Of a stretch of DNA of 64,000 bases, positions 23,401 to 35,101 are shown piece after piece. The DNA lies in contig OX235264.1 of NCBI GenBank assembly GCA_944472135.2, positions 90,964,319 through 91,028,318 of the forward strand. Reading direction: 5' to 3'. Each line of letters begins with the position of its first letter. Within the stretch, counting starts at the first letter, position 1. This DNA is from Trichobilharzia regenti (lineage: Eukaryota > Platyhelminthes > Trematoda > Strigeidida > Schistosomatidae). The notes under the pieces are model-generated. The model was not told the origin of the DNA, did not search any database, and saw only the letters and a program-made list of their open reading frames with translations. The position numbers and the translations under genes are program-made.

Positions 23401-24654
23401 AAAATGGGTCATCCTAGTCGATTTGTAAGGAAACAGATGATCACACGGTACAATAAAAAGAAATAACTGTCCCTAAAATTGTAATTTAATGGGGATGTGG
23501 CTAGTGAAATCTTATATCTGAGATAACCGAGAGTAATAAAACGAGCCTACACTGCCGCTATCCTTTGTTTGTCATTTTCCAGCTGCCGACCAGTTATGAT
23601 TGTCTAGCTATGCCAATTCTTTGTGTAGCTACAAAATTAGCTGCTGCCGTGAGGCGAACTATATAGGGTGAACAGCTAGACAGCTTAACAAACGCATTAC
23701 TAAGCATCTTGCTTGATGATTCGGAAAAACCCAAGTAAAATCAACAAGAAGTTTTATTTTGTTTCATTTGATTGACGATAGTGGTCACCAAGTGGACCGA
23801 AGGTGTACGTTCATATTTATCTATCGGATTCCACCAAACCTCTAATTGATGCCAATCTGTTGTCTAACCTGAAACAAACCGAATCCCTATAAACCAATTC
23901 TTAAAAATGGACAGCAATAAACCCACCAAAACAGAATTGTTGTTGATGATGTCATCAAGGCATTTGATGAAAACAAACATCAAAAACTCATAGAAGAGTG
24001 AACATTGAATGAAAAACAGATAATACTCACTCAGCACAAAATTATTTTCTGAATAATCACGTCTATCAAATTAGAAAATATAAGATTTCGTCTATATATA
24101 TATATCAGGAGAGTAATCAGTTTCCCATCCTCAGAAAAAACAATGAATGTGCCCACTATATAAGCTTACCACAGACAAAATCAATGAAATCCATCCATGA
24201 AATACATTCAAGCAACCAGGTAAACATTGGAGTTTAGAGCCATGATAAACAATGATAAATGTTGAACAGTGTTTCGTGGTCATTTTGAATTTGAAAGTTT
24301 GTAAAGTGTACACAAAACAAAAAGAAGTTAAACAAACTTAAAAACTAATAAAGTAAACACAAAAATACACAATTTCAATTTTCTCAGCAATATAGAATAT
24401 TTCACCAATCTGTAAACTCTTTCTAAATGCCCCCCAAAAGTAAACATATATATATATATGGAGATAGAGAGAGTGTGTGTATACGTGTACTAAGATCTTC
24501 GAAAACCACTGAGGTACATGTTACCCAATTGACAATGAAAGCGGAGGAGTACAAAAGTGACCCAGACAGTACAACCTTAAATTCATATAACCTGAAAAAA
24601 CAATTGTGATCACCGCCCTGCATTCATGGAATAAAGATAAAAAATTCTCACAGA
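23401..24654. other. No gene recognised; simple repeat inside
   Basis: A (TA)n-GAGAGA-(TG)n tract lies at about 24447-24485. Other short frames lack motifs. Confidence 0.4.
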
Positions 24655-24815
24655 AACATTCAAAACTAGCTAGGAGTACTGAACACCTGTTTTGTCCTAG
24701 TTTTGGACACACTGGAAGTACGCACCCCCCACTAGAGCTCCCACCGAGAACCATCCGGTTACAGGACAAGCTCGCTTGTAGACTATTCAGTCACTAGGCC
24801 CATCACTTCTAACTT
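24655..24815 (-). repeat. SINE-B copy
   Basis: Shares with 25600-25885 the order GTACTGGACA-like head, GGACACACTGGAAGTACGCA, GGTTACAGGACAAGCTCGC and TTCAGTCACTAGG. The B-box equivalent is degraded. Confidence 0.65.
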
Positions 24816-25599
24816 CTACAAATTCTTGATTTTAGCGAGATTGTCTGCACCAGCAAATATCATCCCCGAATATTTGTCCTCACTCCCTACCTTATGGACT
24901 CAGCTGGTCAAGAATCTTCACTGGAATTACGCGCAACTTGAAATAAATCAATCCCCCAGAAACCAACTCTTGCGAAGACATAATTAGAAGCCGCGTGCCA
25001 TAATTCAGTCGATATACACTAGCGACCGCCTAATTCCAACCGACATGGAATTAAGCCTTCATTTCACCGCCAGCCAGTCTTCAGTCACTCGAAACGTTGG
25101 AATTGTGTAGATGATTATGAATATGCGCGTCATTATATCCATTATAAAAGTCCGATTGAATTGCAGAATCGTCATCGAAGTGATTAGCAATGTATGTTCT
25201 TCAGAATGTAAAGTAGTATCTGTAAGAACTTTCGCCATAAAATTACACAACAGCATTCATGTGATTATCGTGCATGCAAATTGAAGATCAGTAGAAATGC
25301 TAGCTATACAATTTACTGTCTGACTGAATTCATTCCTCCTCACTTAATTCCCAACATCTTCATTGGATGAATAAATTCATTCTCGAAATTTTAGGCATTA
25401 ATATATAAAATTATCTTCTACTTGAATGATTTATCAACCATAATAAATTTCAGTAATTATTAAACAATACACATGAAATAGATCCACTGATGTATTTGTG
25501 AGATAATCAACGTCACCCACAATTTGAAACTTCAATGGTTCCTTAGGAACTAAGACACAGATTGAACACTTAGTAAGATAACAAATATTTCATACAACC
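24816..25599. other. No gene recognised
   Basis: Only motif-free short frames. Confidence 0.4.
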
Positions 25600-25885
25600 G
25601 ATTTCCTTGATTGGTTACAGGATTTCATCATAAGCTGACATTAGTTAGAGATCCATTGGAAAACCTGCAGGGAGTACTGGACAGCTGTTTCTGTTTTCCT
25701 AGTCTGGGAATCATCTGCAGTACGCACCCACCAACGGGATTCGAACATAGGACCTTCCAGTTACAAAGCGAGCTCGTAAACCATTCAGCCACTGGGACCT
25801 GATCTAGTGCCTCATGAATTTCAACTTCTGCCAATTCAGCACACAGTGGGACCTTTAGCCAATATCGTCGCATGCTACTGGTCAC
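25600..25885 (-). repeat. SINE-B copy, best preserved
   Basis: Minus strand carries TGGCTGAATGG (A-box-like) near 25785 and TGTTCGAATCCCG (B box) near 25738, separated as in a tRNA. The plus strand opens with GATTGGTTACAGGATTTCATC, and GAAAACCTGCAGGGAGTACT follows. It is used here as the reference for the family. Confidence 0.78.
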
Positions 25886-25969
25886 GACTTCCTACTAGAA
25901 CCCTGAATAGGGCCAGTCGCTAATGAGCATCTGATTGACATTCGAGTATTTGTTTGTAGGGATTTGACT

Positions 25970-26055
25970 GACTGGTTACAAGAATTCATCATGAGCTGAC
26001 ATCAGTTAAAGAACTATTGGAAAACCTGCAGGGAGTACTGGACAAGTGTTTTGTT
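25970..26055 (-). repeat. SINE-B 3' fragment
   Basis: Repeats the first 80 or so bases of 25600-25885 (GACTGGTTACAAGAATTCATC through GAGTACTGGACAAGTG) and then stops. A truncated copy. Confidence 0.72.
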
Positions 26056-26689
26056 CATTTGAACAAAGATGCTGGTAATTTTGACGATGTGAGCACGTGT
26101 AATTTCGTGGATTCTCATAGACTACCTACATCCTAAAAAAATCAAATTGTAAGTTACAGAATTACCCAACATTATGTTTTCCCTGTGACTTCGACTTATA
26201 GATAGGAAGTATAATCAATTTAATTTCAAGAATGATATAAGTGGACGAATTATGTATTGTTAAAAGACTAATTTTTTAGAGTATAATTAGATAAGTAGTA
26301 GTTGAGTTCAGATTTATCCTGGAAACGAGGATTGACCCGAGAAAAATGGCAAGAACGAACAACAGATTATGATGGAGAGTTCAAGAAGGCGGGAATGAAT
26401 AATAAAGTATAATCATGACATAGGTAGAACAGATAAATGAATTGTAAAATTTAATTGTGAGCTCAACTCAGTGAGTGAAAATCAAAATTAAGTAGAGTAT
26501 TACGCAACAGAACAAAACACGAAAGCACACCAATTCTGTTGTTTACGCATTCTACCTGTAACTCGAAGTCACCGTCAAAAAAGATTATATGTTTATAAAT
26601 CTTTTAAATTATAAGTGGATTTGCTTAAGAGGAAGGAAGAGAAGTGGAAGGAAATCCACGAAACAAAATAAGCTCGTATTTTATTTTAT
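26056..26689. other. No gene recognised
   Basis: AT-rich, no motif or recurrent repeat noticed. Confidence 0.4.
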
Positions 26690-27640
26690 TGTTTATTACT
26701 CCCTTCAGTATCAGTCATATCGCCACTTTCTTCGATTTTACGCTGCCCTCTCAGCTGGCTAGCCCCACAATTGACCATATGCTCTCATCTCCTGCCCCAA
26801 ATCACACGATCTCAGCCATGTAACTATCACACAGACGATCCACTAGTCGTCACCCATTTGGACCCTAGTAGACCGCTGGTCAGCATCGTGCGAAATGTCA
26901 CCTGACTGCCTCCCCATCGTATGCAGGATCCATCTCTATTTTCTCGTACATATTTGTTAAGCGATTGGGCCTTCATTGGTTTTTTCTCACAGCTTCTTGT
27001 TACTAATTCTTTCTAACCATTCTTTTCTCAGTACAGAGCAAGAGAAGTCTATAACTTGTTGGAATTTCTTCTCGTGACAGACAGTCCTCATTCCTGACTT
27101 TAATAGAAAAACTGACTGACTTCATACTGGTTTTAAAAATCCAATTCTGGTTGTTTATTTTGAATGAACGCAGAAGATTTTCAAACCGGTTTCACGATAA
27201 TGTAGGCGTATCTCGCCTTTCCGATTTTGGTGATTGTTACTGTCTGCTGTTGTTGTTACGGTTCATTGGTTATCTTCATCACTCCGAGTCCCGTCTTCGC
27301 TGCCTTCTCAACCATATTGTTGGTTCCTGCCTGCAAGTGGTCCAGCGTACTCCTGTCTCCTCGCTCCAAACGCACAGTCTGATGCATAACCCAGTCAACC
27401 ACAATTAGAGAATATCATCGGTGATAATAGACAGCCGGCTTGTCTTACTCCGGGATGCACACTGAAAGTCTCAATGAGTTTTCCGTTGTGGATCGCGTGA
27501 CACGTGGGACGGTCATGTAGACAGCTGTTGAACGAAGTTGATAAAGAATTGAAGTACGCCATAGTGTTGAAGCATCTTCCGAAATACTTCTCGATACACG
27601 GTGTCCGTTGAGTACGTACGCAATTCGATGGGCGAAAAAT
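26690..27640 (-). pseudogene. RTE-clade reverse transcriptase, decayed
   Basis: Minus-strand pieces: a MLQHYGV-like motif near 27565, IHNGKLIETFSVHPGVRQ near 27480 (the conserved GVRQ block), then LLSPMIF and ARRQEYAG. The remainder down to 26690 corresponds to the C-terminal region of better copies. Stops and shifts throughout. It lies in the same orientation as the copies at 39720, 48315 and 50885. Confidence 0.75.
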
Positions 27641-27869
27641 TCGCTTTTGCCGTATTATCCTGTAAATACGTTCTTTCTTTTTACATTCAAATAGTACATA
27701 TATGAATTTTAACTCCCTGACAGTTGAACTGTGGAACTAGGTGGATTCATTATAATTACATTTGTGATGCACATCGTCAAAGTTTGTTAATCTTTTAAAT
27801 ATTTCCAATAAAATCACTGCTCATGACTACACCAGTTGTTAGGTATCTTGTAGGAATGCAATAATGAAT

Positions 27870-28115
27870 AGTTACAGGATTTCACCATGAGCTGACATTG
27901 GAAAACCTCGTAATGCTAGACATCTGTTACGTCAGAACGGTTTAGGACTCCTCATCAGTACGCATCCACCGAAGGTTTGAACCCAGGACCCTTTGGTTAC
28001 AAGACGAGCTAGCTTGTAGACCATCAAGCCACTGAGACCCAATTCAATGGCCAACCCATGAATTTTAACTTCTGCCAATACCTGACACAGCGCAACCGCT
28101 TGGCAATGTCTTCGG
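27870..28115 (-). repeat. SINE-B copy
   Basis: Opens TTACAGGATTTCACCATGAGC, includes CAGTACGCATCCACCG, GGTTACAAGACGAGCTAGC and a GGTCTCAGTGGCTTGATGG-like A box on the minus strand near 28035. The B-box word is GGGTTCAAACC, one or two changes from consensus. Confidence 0.72.
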
Positions 28116-29640
28116 CGAGTATTTGTGCTCACAATACACTAATGATTAATTGTTTTCGAGAAAGTTCACTTCAATATTCAGTTGAATTTTACTCAACATT
28201 CACAAGAATAACCTCCTGCTTTTGTCTTTATACTAAAGTTAATAATTCAACTATGGTAAAACAAATTAGACGGGTATAAGGTTGTTGTCAGGAGAGATGT
28301 CTGACAAACTCATGGAGAGTTCTAAAAGCTCACTTCAAATCAAAGTATGAGCTGAAGACATTGTCTAAAAATACACTGAAGGTTACCCTAAAGAACACAA
28401 TTACATTAATAAATTAGTCATAGTGCATCAAACTGATTTGGACAGGGACGCGATAACATCCCATTCCAATCTATTACTTGCAGATTCACGTGTAAAGAAC
28501 AATGTGGTCAGAAAAGGTGTTGTTAAAACTATCAACAGTTATATATTGGATCAACTCCTTCAAACGAACCACTAATCCAGCAATGAAGAATCTCTATCAT
28601 CTATGGAGTATCGAATAATTTACCAAACACTTCAAACAGCAAAGAACATTGAGATTCACCTAAATAATCGCGAGCTGTGTGTGCTAGAGAAACATGCTTA
28701 ACCTCTATTGCTACTCCTTTTTGATTTCACGGCTATAAGTTAACAAATACTGTGTTACTTCCTTTAATTTACCCGATATTTATTTTCGTGTATTAATAAT
28801 GCTCATTAACTCTAACTTTTGCTCCTGAAACGTAATCTGTAACGTAACGTAATTTAAAACATTAATGTTGTTAATAAGAATATTGGCTTAATAATTACTG
28901 TCATGTAGATGTCGATCCTGATAACGAATTTAACAAAAAAAAATTGTTTGTTCATCAATCAGTCAAACAAAATTATATTTCAGTTAACCGGTATATTTCA
29001 CGTTTCATTCCATTAATCCTCTACAGGTTACTTATTAGTAGTACAAAATATTTAATGAAATTAATAATTGCAAGTTCAGATGTTAAAAGCAGACGCTCCT
29101 CTTAGTAAGCATGTTATGCTTCACTGTATGTGCATTTCTATTGTTGTCTAAACCTACAGTAATTCCTCTCGAGTGCTTTGAACTGCAAGGGGCTACTACC
29201 TATTTACAGAATCCTGTCTCTTAGGACATGTCTCGGAAGTACGGGTTGGTCAATATTTCTCCAATTACCGAAAATACTAATTGAGTTATGAAGAAAATAA
29301 AAGATATTTCAGTGATGATTTGATGGTACTTAACAAAGATCAATCTACAGGAAACCAACATGGAATGATCAGTACATGAATATCTATATCTGGGTCATTT
29401 TGAGAAGCAAGAGAAATCTGATCCCCTCCCTACTCTCAAGACTAAGAAGGATATGTATCACTGATGCAATCGATAGTTAACTGGAGATACTCGGGCGATT
29501 CCTCATGGAAATTGGACAAGATTTACCCAGAAAAACACGAAAGTGAAGCAAAAACCAAAAAGAACTCAGACAATTCCAAAGAGACTGGTATTCATGAAAG
29601 TTGACTTTAAACGTGGCACCACAGATGGGACCCTGAAGAA
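28116..29640. other. No gene recognised
   Basis: Scattered open frames without motifs. No repeat shared with the rest of the window was noticed. Confidence 0.4.
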
Positions 29641-30310
29641 CCGCCTATCCAGATAGTTCGGCTGAGCTACGGATTAATTTCTACAGTCAACAAAAAATCA
29701 ATGGTTGTGTAAACGATAAACTTACGCATTGAGCCACTTCACTGTGTGCCTATAAATTCACCTGCTCGTGTGGAGCTAGTTATATTGGTCTCACGAATCG
29801 CTCACTTTCCGAACGCATTTCTGAACATTATGCGGCATGAGTAGTATAAGGGCAATGCTTGACAGTTACTAGCTCAGTTCTCGAGCACTTGGTGAACTCA
29901 GGCCAGGTAGCTCCACCAGAGTTATCTTTCAAGATTACATACAAGGTGAGACCAAATGGTACAACGTGTATGAGGTTTCGACTTTTGCGTACAGTAGAGG
30001 CCCTGATAATTCGTCAATACAACCCCGAACTCTGGGAAGAGAAAAGAGTTGTCCAGTCTCTTGTTCTACTATGTTCTTAACGTCTTCATTAGGCGTTCCC
30101 TGTAAATTTTCGATTTGTAACGATTACTTTTCTTTCACTTTATTAATTAATTCACAGTTATCACTCTATGTTCCTCTTTTCACGTTTATCACCCTCTCCA
30201 CACTTATGAAAGTCACACTCAACCACCTTTATCCTCACTCAATAACAATACTAACCTCATTAAATTTCCAAACTCTTCCTTCCTTTGTCTCGTTGAGTGT
30301 TACGTAATTT
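29641..30310 (+). pseudogene. Penelope-like element P2, GIY-YIG domain and 3' UTR
   Basis: Near 29755 the plus strand encodes CAYKFTCSCGASYIGLTNRS, a clear GIY-YIG core (YKF/YIG spacing, CxC zinc-binding cysteines, the Arg following), then RISEH. After a stop the frame 29859-30080 continues SSVLEHLVNSGQ, SFKITYKVRPN, RLLRTVEALIIRQYNPELW, the P2 C-terminal half. 30081-30310 is 3' UTR. The connector upstream (from 29641) is damaged. Confidence 0.85.
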
Positions 30311-30605
30311 ACAACTTTTATTTTTACTTTTAAAGCCACTTCTAAGTGATTAAATCAATTATATCAGCCCCTATTACTCAATAATAGACTACAACACATT
30401 TTAGCTAATTATAAATACGACTATGCAGCCACTGAAGGTGGTTTCTTCGATAAAGAAAATCTTCTTTCCTGAATTGTCTTTTACTTCTCCAATTGTAGAA
30501 GAATATACCGAAATTGATTAGGCAGATCAATAAGAAAAATACGTTGAATGAAGACAGAGAACGTGGTGGTATTATGAACAGGGTATATGGGAGTAATGAA
30601 TTTAA

Positions 30606-30809
30606 AGTTTTATTTATTTATTTTTTATTTTCGATTACAGCTTGATTCCACACCGTATTTTTGGGACAAGTGTGGAATTTTCAGCGTGGATATCGGTAGC
30701 CCAAAATTCGCAGGCCGACCATAGATATCAGGTGTGCGTCGGTGTGGGCTAGAACCCCGGACCATGTGCATGGTCGGCGAGAGTCCTAACCACTGTGCCA
30801 CCGACGCAC
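30606..30809 (-). repeat. SINE-A, fused to U6
   Basis: Full-length SINE-A on the minus strand: GTGCGTCGGTGGCACAGTGG head with A box at 30789-30799, B-box region altered by one base (TCTAGCCC against TCGATCCC) near 30750, body, and T-rich tail 30606-30638. Its first base directly follows the U6 terminal T-run with no spacer. Confidence 0.88.
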
Positions 30810-30859
30810 AAAAATATGGAACGCTTCACGATTTTGCGTGTCATCCTTGCGCAGGGGCC

Positions 30860-30892
<33 letters not shown>

Positions 30893-30916
30893 CATATGTA
30901 CCGCCGAAACGAGTAC
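30810..30916 (-). ncRNA. U6: U6 spliceosomal snRNA copy
   Basis: Reading from 30916 down, the 107 nt match U6 from its first G to the terminal T-run. Present are the 5' stem-loop, the ACAGAGA box that pairs with the 5' splice site, the AGC triad region and the intramolecular stem-loop (GCGCAAGGATGACACGC). Compared with the well-known vertebrate U6, about five changes fall in the first 24 nt; two of them (position 3 and position 17) are compensatory and keep the 5' stem paired. One change sits after ACACGCAAA. I see no TATA box at -25 to -30. As it runs straight into a SINE, it is more likely a chimeric retrocopy than the functional gene, though a SINE inserted behind a real gene is not excluded. 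Confidence 0.93.
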
Positions 30917-32254
30917 AAAATACTCCGTCAGAAGACAGAGTTGAAAAAAATGAGACAAGACTCATTGTATTGTGCCTCCCCACGGAAATCTTTAGTAAAA
31001 GGCGAAAGATTTATCCGCAAATGAGGAGACACCAGAATTATGTCCGAATATGTATATATTTGTTTCACAGGGACTTCAAATTACAGATAAAAAGTAAGGT
31101 AATGTAGGTAAGCTCACTGCTTAATGGAAAATTCTCTGTGTCTTATGAAAAATGGAATTGAGTATTTTTGTGTTTACTCAAACGGTCTTAAAGTTTGTTT
31201 AACTTGGTTTAGTTTTGTATATAGTTGACGAAGTCTTTTTTAGAAATGACCACTTAATGCCGCCTACTTCACTGATAAATATCATAATGCTTTTAAAGTC
31301 TAACAGAGTGATTTCTGCCTTGATGTGTATTCAACTTCGCTTTATTTCATCATTTCATAGAAACCATTACAGTTAAACTTGCTTTTTTGCTAACAGAACA
31401 GGAAACATAGCTAGCTAGATGATTTATATTCTCTTAGTTGTGATAGTCAGTATTTAAAGCGGTCTAACCAACTGCTTGCGTGTCACTGGTACAGAGGTAG
31501 TGTGCTCGCCGGCCAGGCAGGTGGTCAGGGGCTTAATCGTCGACTGATGCATTCTTTTGCTTCGTTAAGCCAGCAGTAAGACTGGTAATTAGGGGAGGTT
31601 GGGTATGAGGCAAACAATCTTATCGTGTAAATACGTAAAAACACCACATGTATAAATACCACTACTACCCAAAATTTCAAAGCTCGAAATTCAAGCCCCA
31701 TGTCCCACTGGGAATAGAATAAACGACGTGTTTGTAAGCAGCATATTTGATCTTTAAAAGATAAAGAAAACTACCATCTCTAATAGCAGGATTTGAATTG
31801 AAAACTGAACTAAGTTAATGACTTTGTATTAAACTGTCTTGTTCACCCGCTATATACTAAAAAAGATAAATCAGTGATTGACATGGTAAATTAAGATTAA
31901 ATACTTCAGAAAAGAAGTTTTGTTCTCATAGTTCCTCATCAGAGCTGTACAATTATTCAGGGGTTCCTGTAGTAACTAATTTTACTGTTCCCATAATTAG
32001 TGTGACATTAGTCACACATACAGAGAGTTTGTGTCAATCAACCAATTATCATGCTTATTGTGCTTTTTTCTCATTCCCAGCGTTTCAAATCGAATATTGA
32101 GATTCAGGCTTTGAATCTCTGTTGACCGTCTCATATCTTGTTGATATATCTAACAAAAGTTTTTGGTTTCATATTTAACATAAAACAGTTGATACCTTCT
32201 GTTGGCATAACTCAATTCATTATCATATACTTTGCCTATGCTTCTTTTTTGTCC
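30917..32254. other. No gene recognised
   Basis: A weak tRNA-like stretch at about 31480-31560 (GGTACAGAGGTAGTG then CTTAATCGTCG) may be the remains of another SINE. Nothing else can be supported. Confidence 0.4.
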
Positions 32255-32545
32255 ACTAATATTCCTTCCTGGACTTCTCAAAAACGACTATATCATATTA
32301 CGTAAAACATTGAGAAGGCATCCTGTCTGATGTCGAACATCCTCTCCACTTATTCTCATCTTTTTCTTGTATCTCTTTTGGAGTGAAACCAGGGGAAACT
32401 TTGTGAGAATTTATGCTTGCATATCTACCAAAAATATAAAAATTCTACCACACCATACTTAACACGGGTTTTGTGTGGAGATGAATGTCAGAGAAGTACT
32501 TGTAAACTTTCTAAATGACTAAATGAAATGCAGATTATAACTATA
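32255..32545 (+). pseudogene. CR1-like reverse transcriptase C-terminal fragment
   Basis: Plus-strand codons read FLPGLLKNDYIILRKTLRR near 32265, then RIYACIS and a HGFCVEMNVREVLVNF-like end, matching the C-terminus seen in the 1641-4117 and 52890-53420 copies. It is cut at about 32545, where the P3 PLE begins. Confidence 0.72.
32484..32544 (+). repeat. 61-bp direct repeat, left
   Basis: Matches 33613-33673 with three differences. It contains the end of CR1-like coding and flanks the P3 PLE on its left. Confidence 0.85.
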
Positions 32546-33612
32546 TATATGTAGGGCTTCTGCAGTCAGTCTTTCTTCATATGAACCAAAACCTTTCTGT
32601 AAAACCTTAGTCTTAACAAAGTCGATTTTGTGTCCCGTTTCTATTGAATGTAGTGCAATCGCTGAGTTGTTGTCTGCAGAGGTCTTTGGAACCACCTTTA
32701 GACATTGTTTATGCTCTTTCATTCTTATATTTACCTGTCTAGAAGTTTCTCCTACATATACTGCGTTACAATCCCCACAATTGATCTGGTATACGCAATT
32801 CTGCTGATTTTCTTGTTCTATTTTATCCTTAACCTTCACCAGTAATGAGCGTAGGGTGTTAGATTCACGAAAGTACACTTTTATGTTATGTTCGTTAAGG
32901 ATTCGCTTTATTTCATCGGATGTTTCTTTGCGGTAATGAACCACCGCTGTACTAACCCAATTCTTAGCAGTAGGTTTTGATTCATCCTTATCTTCACATT
33001 TTAAGTATCTTTTTATGAAAGCTTTAGGATAATTATTTGATTCAAGAGTGGATTGAACCAATTTTAGTTCCTTGTTAATATCTTCCTCCTCAGTAACTAG
33101 ACGTTTGGCTCTGTTGATCAGATTCTTGGCCACAGTTACTTTGGTGGTAAATGGGTGAGCTGAATGGTAATCTAGGTATCTATCCGAATTTGTCGGCTTT
33201 CTGAAAATGTTTATTTTAAATTTGCCGTCTAATTTTCTTTTTACTAAACAGTCCAGAAACGCCAACTCATTTTCATCGGATTCAACCTCTTTGGAGAACT
33301 TGATGGTTTCTGACATATTGTTTATTAACTGAAAAAGTTCATTCAACAAACTAAGTTTAATTATGATGAAGGTATCACCTACGTATCTTAACCACATCTT
33401 TGGGGGATGCCTTAGTCCCATATTGATAACTGTTGCATGACTCATGATTGGACAAAATTTTAAAAAACAAGAGGTGTCCCTTCATATATAAACCTTTGTT
33501 ATGTTAATTTCGATTAATTTCCCTGAAGCATTTCGGACCAGATAGCCGAACGCTGGGAACGTTGGAATTAATTATTTCAATTTCGCTGAGATTTTACAAA
33601 TGTAACCTTATA
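32519..33612 (-). pseudogene. Penelope-like element P3, RT motif C to GIY-YIG
   Basis: The longest open PLE frame, 308 codons at 32519-33445. YVGD at residues 21-24 is RT motif C with the first catalytic Asp replaced by Gly (codon at 33377-33379). LAFLDCLVKR and FRKPTNSDRYL follow. A thumb and connector region leads to a GIY-YIG domain: CVY at 217-219, YVG at 230-232, R236, H245, with a CxxC pair (C223, C226) and H256/H262 as likely zinc ligands, and a Glu near 290. The frame ends in flanking repeat sequence just after TAEALHI, so the true C-terminus is lost. 33446-33612 is upstream RT, out of frame. The endonuclease looks intact; the polymerase does not. Confidence 0.88.
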
Positions 33613-33673
33613 AATGTCAGACAAGAACTTGTAAACTTTCTAAATGAGTAAATGAAATGCAGATTATAACTAT
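33613..33673 (+). repeat. 61-bp direct repeat, right
   Basis: Right partner of 32484-32544 (58 of 61 identical), directly after the last recognisable P3 sequence. It looks like a long target site duplication. Confidence 0.85.
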
Positions 33674-34109
33674 GTTTATTGTTACACGTATTATTCATGA
33701 TACAGCTTATTTATTATTCATTATGTTCCACTAACTTTCAGTGTTTGTGGCTTCATTATTTCTACTATTATACAAATACTCATATATTCTATAAAAGGAG
33801 TTAAACTGTTGCAGCGTGTATAAAACGCGGAATATCCCATTCGGCATACTTATAATTGCTTGGAATGAAGTGGTTATTATTATCATTATAAAGTTACATG
33901 ATCTGTGGCATCGTTCATTATGGAGGCAGGCCGTCAATCTCATACTCAGTCTCTTGCTCTTTTGTAAGCTTACTACTGGCTAGGCATAATATAAGAATGC
34001 CTCAACTAGGAGTTGAGCCCATTCCTCATTCCATGGCTAGTACGTATTCAGCCAGTGATTCAACAATGCAGTTATTTCATTCGTTGCTTACAACCGTGCA
34101 ACTCTGTTA
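33674..34109. other. No gene recognised
   Basis: No motif seen. Confidence 0.4.
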
Positions 34110-34380
34110 AAACTTTCAAATGTGAAGAACCATACCCTAATTGCCTCGTATTTTGTCCGATAAAGAAAGCATCAGGCGTGATACCTATAACTTATTAAAT
34201 AGTCAGTAGAACAATTGGATGTCGTCTTTTCAATTCATATCATTTATAGGTACAACGTTTTCTTTCTCTTTTTTCTGTTATTTGCTGTTTCATTCCTCTC
34301 TTCCTTACGAACTCTACACTTAAAACATTCCTCTTTGTTCTTTCACACTCTGTACATCTCGACGTTTTTGTTACCAATTA
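34110..34380 (+). pseudogene. CR1-like second subfamily, 3' end fragment
   Basis: Nearly collinear with 59245-59500: CCGATAAAGAAAGCATCAGG, CTTATTAAATAGTCAGTA, then the pyrimidine-rich 3' UTR with ATTTATAGGTACAACG. Only the last codons and the UTR are present. It is cut by the LTR fragment at about 34380. Confidence 0.75.
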
Positions 34381-34614
34381 CATATTATAGATTACTGTTA
34401 GCGGAAAAACAGTCCTCTGATTGGTTGTTGCTCACAGAAAGTTAACCTTGCATCTCTTTGTGGCTGTTTCTTGAATGTCAGATCATCTATATGTTAACTG
34501 TAACTGCCTACGCAAAGCCTTTGTTCTCATTTTTCTCACGACCAAAGTTGGGGACATAAACATTGACGTAAATTACTGTCCACCAATTTTGACTAACAGC
34601 CAGCTCTCACCACA
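34381..34614 (-). mobile_element. Truncated solo LTR
   Basis: Minus-strand copy of the LTR family at 18839, 38790 and 55811. Its TGTGGTGAGAGC end is intact at 34614, but the 3' third (promoter and poly(A) end) is missing at the left. No duplication is visible because of the truncation. Confidence 0.78.
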
Positions 34615-35101
34615 ATTCCTGTCCACTAGATTCGTAGTATAAGTCTAAATTTCATTGAGTTTAGATTTTCACGTCGATTGATTGGACCGAAGTGATGCTT
34701 CGATGTTGTCTGGTCATGTAACTCGAGGCCAATTGGTGAGTTGTGGCTAACAGTAGAATCCAGGATACATATTTCGTTCTATTCACAACTCGTCGATGGG
34801 ATGTACCTGCACTCCCCAATGACTGATGGTGTTTACCCTCCCTCGAGGGACATCCTGGACTTCACTCACTGCTAGTCACCATCCACCAATTGACTATAAG
34901 TCTAATTTTTGAAATTATTCTATTCACTGCGTAGTCGGGGAAATTCTTAGATGTGCACTGGAGAGTTCCACATCCCTTGGTACACTGCTTGGATAAATCT
35001 CTGTTTATCAGTATTGATCAAACTTATTTAACTTACAGAATTATGTTGACTAGGATAGTCTTCACTTTTCTACGGTTTCCTAACACGAAATACATATTCA
35101 A
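34615..35101. other. No gene recognised
   Basis: No coding motif. The phrase GATGTACCTGCACTCC resembles 45590-45600 slightly; too little to call. Confidence 0.35.

Noticed and set aside
30786..30983. 65-codon frame over the U6 copy
   Set aside because: It is a chance open frame across the U6-SINE sequence with no protein motif.
31905..31960. Hammerhead-like CTGATGAG on the minus strand near 31940
   Set aside because: GAAA is replaced by AAAA, stem II does not pair and the flanking sequences cannot form stem I. Only the stem III hairpin and a GTA-like triplet fit.
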